Below, piece by piece: positions 62,687-64,000 of a stretch of 64,000 nucleotides of DNA. The notes beneath the pieces are model-generated. The model was not told the origin of the DNA and did not search any database. It was given only the letters and a program-made list of their open reading frames with translations. The stretch is from Bacteroidota bacterium (GTDB lineage Bacteria > Bacteroidota > Bacteroidia > Cytophagales > Cyclobacteriaceae), in assembly GCA_947470895.1 (NCBI GenBank), contig CANIVF010000001.1:62001-126000 (forward strand), written 5' to 3'. Within the stretch, counting starts at the first letter, position 1. Each line of letters begins with the position of its first letter. Both the position numbers and the translations under genes were made by a program.

Positions 62687-64000
62687 TTAACTTCCACACG
62701 CCTCACACGCATCCGGATTATCCAGTGAGCAGGCCATATCGGCACGATTCTGATCATAATCCATTGGCTGATCGTAAGGAATAGCTTGTTGCGACTCTGG
62801 TACAACGGTATACGTAGCAGTTGGCTCAGTTACATTCGAAGCCACAGGAGTAGCAGCTATAAAAGGCTGGTCCATCGCAGTTTTATCCAATGTAAACTTA
62901 ATCGCATCAGCAGCAGCGGTAGAGCGCAGGTAATACATACCGGTCTTCAATCCTTTCTTCCATGCATAAAAATGCATCGAAGTAAGTTTGCCAAAGTTTG
63001 GATCGGTCAAGTGGATGTTCAAACTCTGCGATTGACAAATGTAGGCTCCGCGGTCAGCACTCATATCAATGATTGACTTCTGCGAAATTTCCCAAACGGT
63101 TTTATAAATGTCCTTAATGTTTTGAGGAATCTCAGCAATAGGCTGAACAGAACCATTCGTTGAAATCAATTTCTGACGCATGTTCTCACTCCACAATCCC
63201 AGGCTGATCAGGTCTTTCATCAAATGCTTATTCGCGATGATGAATTCTCCTGATAAGGTTCTGCGGGTGTAGATGTTTGATGTATATGGTTCGAAACACT
63301 CGTTGTTACCTAGAATTTGTGAAGTAGAAGCGGTAGGCATGGGAGCCAACAATAATGAATTACGCACTCCATTTTGCTTTACTTCCTTTTTAAGATTTTC
63401 CCAATCGTATCTTCCTGAGCTTGGGGTAACGCCCCACATGTCAAACTGGAAAATACCTTTTGATACGGGTGAGCCTTTGAAGGTTTCATAAGGGCCATTT
63501 AGTTTAGCCAACTCCATAGATGTTTCCATGGCGGCAAAGTAAATGGTTTCGTGAATGTCTGTATTTAAGCCACGTGCTTCCGGGGAATCGAATGGCATGC
63601 GGAGTAAAATGAAAGCATCAGCCAGACCTTGCACGCCAATACCAATGGGACGGTGGCGCATGTTGGAATATTTTGCTTCAGGGACCGGGTAGTAGTTTAC
63701 ATCGATTACCTTGTTCAGGTTGCGGGTAACTACTTTGGTGATCTCGTATAATTTCTGGTGATCAAACTTCCCGTATTCGGTTACGAATTTTGGAAGTGCA
63801 ATCGAAGCGAGATTACAAACGGCTACTTCATCGGGTGAAGTGTACTCCATAATCTCCGTGCAGAGGTTACTTGATTTGATGGTACCAAGGTTTTTCTGGT
63901 TCGATTTCTTGTTGGCAGCATCCTTATACAACATATAAGGGGTGCCGGTTTCAATCTGGGCCTCCAGTATTTCAAACCACAAGTCTTGTGCTTTGATCTG
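62687..64000 (-). CDS. nrdA: Class Ia ribonucleoside-diphosphate reductase, alpha subunit (5' part cut by window edge)
   Basis: Reduces NDPs to dNDPs with the beta subunit's tyrosyl radical. About 437 C-terminal codons are visible; the reading frame is open to the right edge. The active-site segment [11 protein letters not shown] holds the Asn, thiyl Cys and Glu; [13 protein letters not shown] holds the second active-site Cys. [17 protein letters not shown] is the nucleotide-pocket signature. The C-terminus [14 protein letters not shown] carries the shuttle cysteines and resembles the eukaryotic rather than the E. coli tail. nrdB is not in the window. Confidence 0.96.
   Translation of the reverse strand, partial: QIKAQDLWFEILEAQIETGTPYMLYKDAANKKSNQKNLGTIKSSNLCTEIMEYTSPDEVAVCNLASIALPKFVTEYGKFDHQKLYEITKVVTRNLNKVIDVNYYPVPEAKYSNMRHRPIGIGVQGLADAFILLRMPFDSPEARGLNTDIHETIYFAAMETSMELAKLNGPYETFKGSPVSKGIFQFDMWGVTPSSGRYDWENLKKEVKQNGVRNSLLLAPMPTASTSQILGNNECFEPYTSNIYTRRTLSGEFIIANKHLMKDLISLGLWSENMRQKLISTNGSVQPIAEIPQNIKDIYKTVWEISQKSIIDMSADRGAYICQSQSLNIHLTDPNFGKLTSMHFYAWKKGLKTGMYYLRSTAAADAIKFTLDKTAMDQPFIAATPVASNVTEPTATYTVVPESQQAIPYDQPMDYDQNRADMACSLDNPDACEACGS

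Noticed and set aside
1-64000. Genomic island, prophage, CRISPR or defence system
   Set aside because: No integrase, phage structural, toxin-antitoxin, restriction or Cas gene and no direct-repeat/spacer array; composition is uniform and most genes are core functions.

Overview
The window is a continuous piece of a Bacteroidota chromosome, most likely a Cytophagales-type environmental bacterium. The evidence is a type IX secretion C-terminal domain, several families largely confined to the phylum (DUF4837, DUF4292, DUF3127, DUF6786, BatD), a TonB-dependent receptor with an N-terminal carboxypeptidase-regulatory-like domain, weak or absent Shine-Dalgarno sites, and repeated matches to the phylum's -7 promoter box TAnnTTTG. 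Base composition is moderately AT-rich and looks even throughout. I see no rRNA or tRNA gene, CRISPR array, insertion sequence, integrase or phage gene. Both ends cut genes: malic enzyme on the left and ribonucleotide reductase alpha on the right.

Layout. 1-3.0 kb: NADP-malic enzyme/phosphotransacetylase fusion and a DUF4837 lipoprotein. 3.0-12.5 kb: a tight minus-strand envelope cluster read from flippase to nucleotidyltransferase, TPR protein, DUF4292 lipoprotein, EnvC-like factor, TatA, GatA and LysM transglycosylase. 12.7-19.3 kb: a type IX cargo protein, a biotin carrier, a TPP riboswitch driving a TonB receptor, a UbiA prenyltransferase, PurN and a thioesterase. 19.3-29 kb: exported and housekeeping genes (HmgA, C-terminal processing protease, RIC-like hemerythrin, RuvX, deformylase, a transaminase/omega-amidase pair, PurH). 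29-34.5 kb: the complete elongasome operon mreB-mreC-mreD-mrdA-rodA. 34.5-43.5 kb: ferredoxin, thymidine kinase, RecO, lipid genes (desaturase, Psd, CdsA), glutamate dehydrogenase, a CPBP protease and DusB. 43.5-52.5 kb: transporters, a nuclease-fold protein, S9 peptidase, NifU-like protein, AroC and BatD. 52.5-64 kb: QueG, a DUF6786/FAH pair, RuvB, ApbE/ZIP, Acs, a DUF3127 protein, D-lactate dehydrogenase and NrdA.

Most of the window is ordinary core genome. The least ordinary stretch is the gene-free interval 61021-61607 between two convergent genes. It holds an 11-bp-periodic repeat array with an inverted half (61333-61419) and, just after it, a decayed copy of the 3' end of the neighbouring DUF3127 gene (61463-61585). 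The D-lactate dehydrogenase that follows has a perfectly conserved N-terminus lying upstream of any standard start codon, which points to a CTG start. Other points of interest are the SSB-like acidic tail of the DUF3127 protein, a thymidine kinase that has lost three of four zinc cysteines, and a RIC-type hemerythrin whose N-terminal cysteine pair is gone.

Several starts were moved from the longest reading frame to a later codon. Signal peptides, conserved N-termini, promoter boxes or neighbour overlap supported those choices, and each is explained at its gene.
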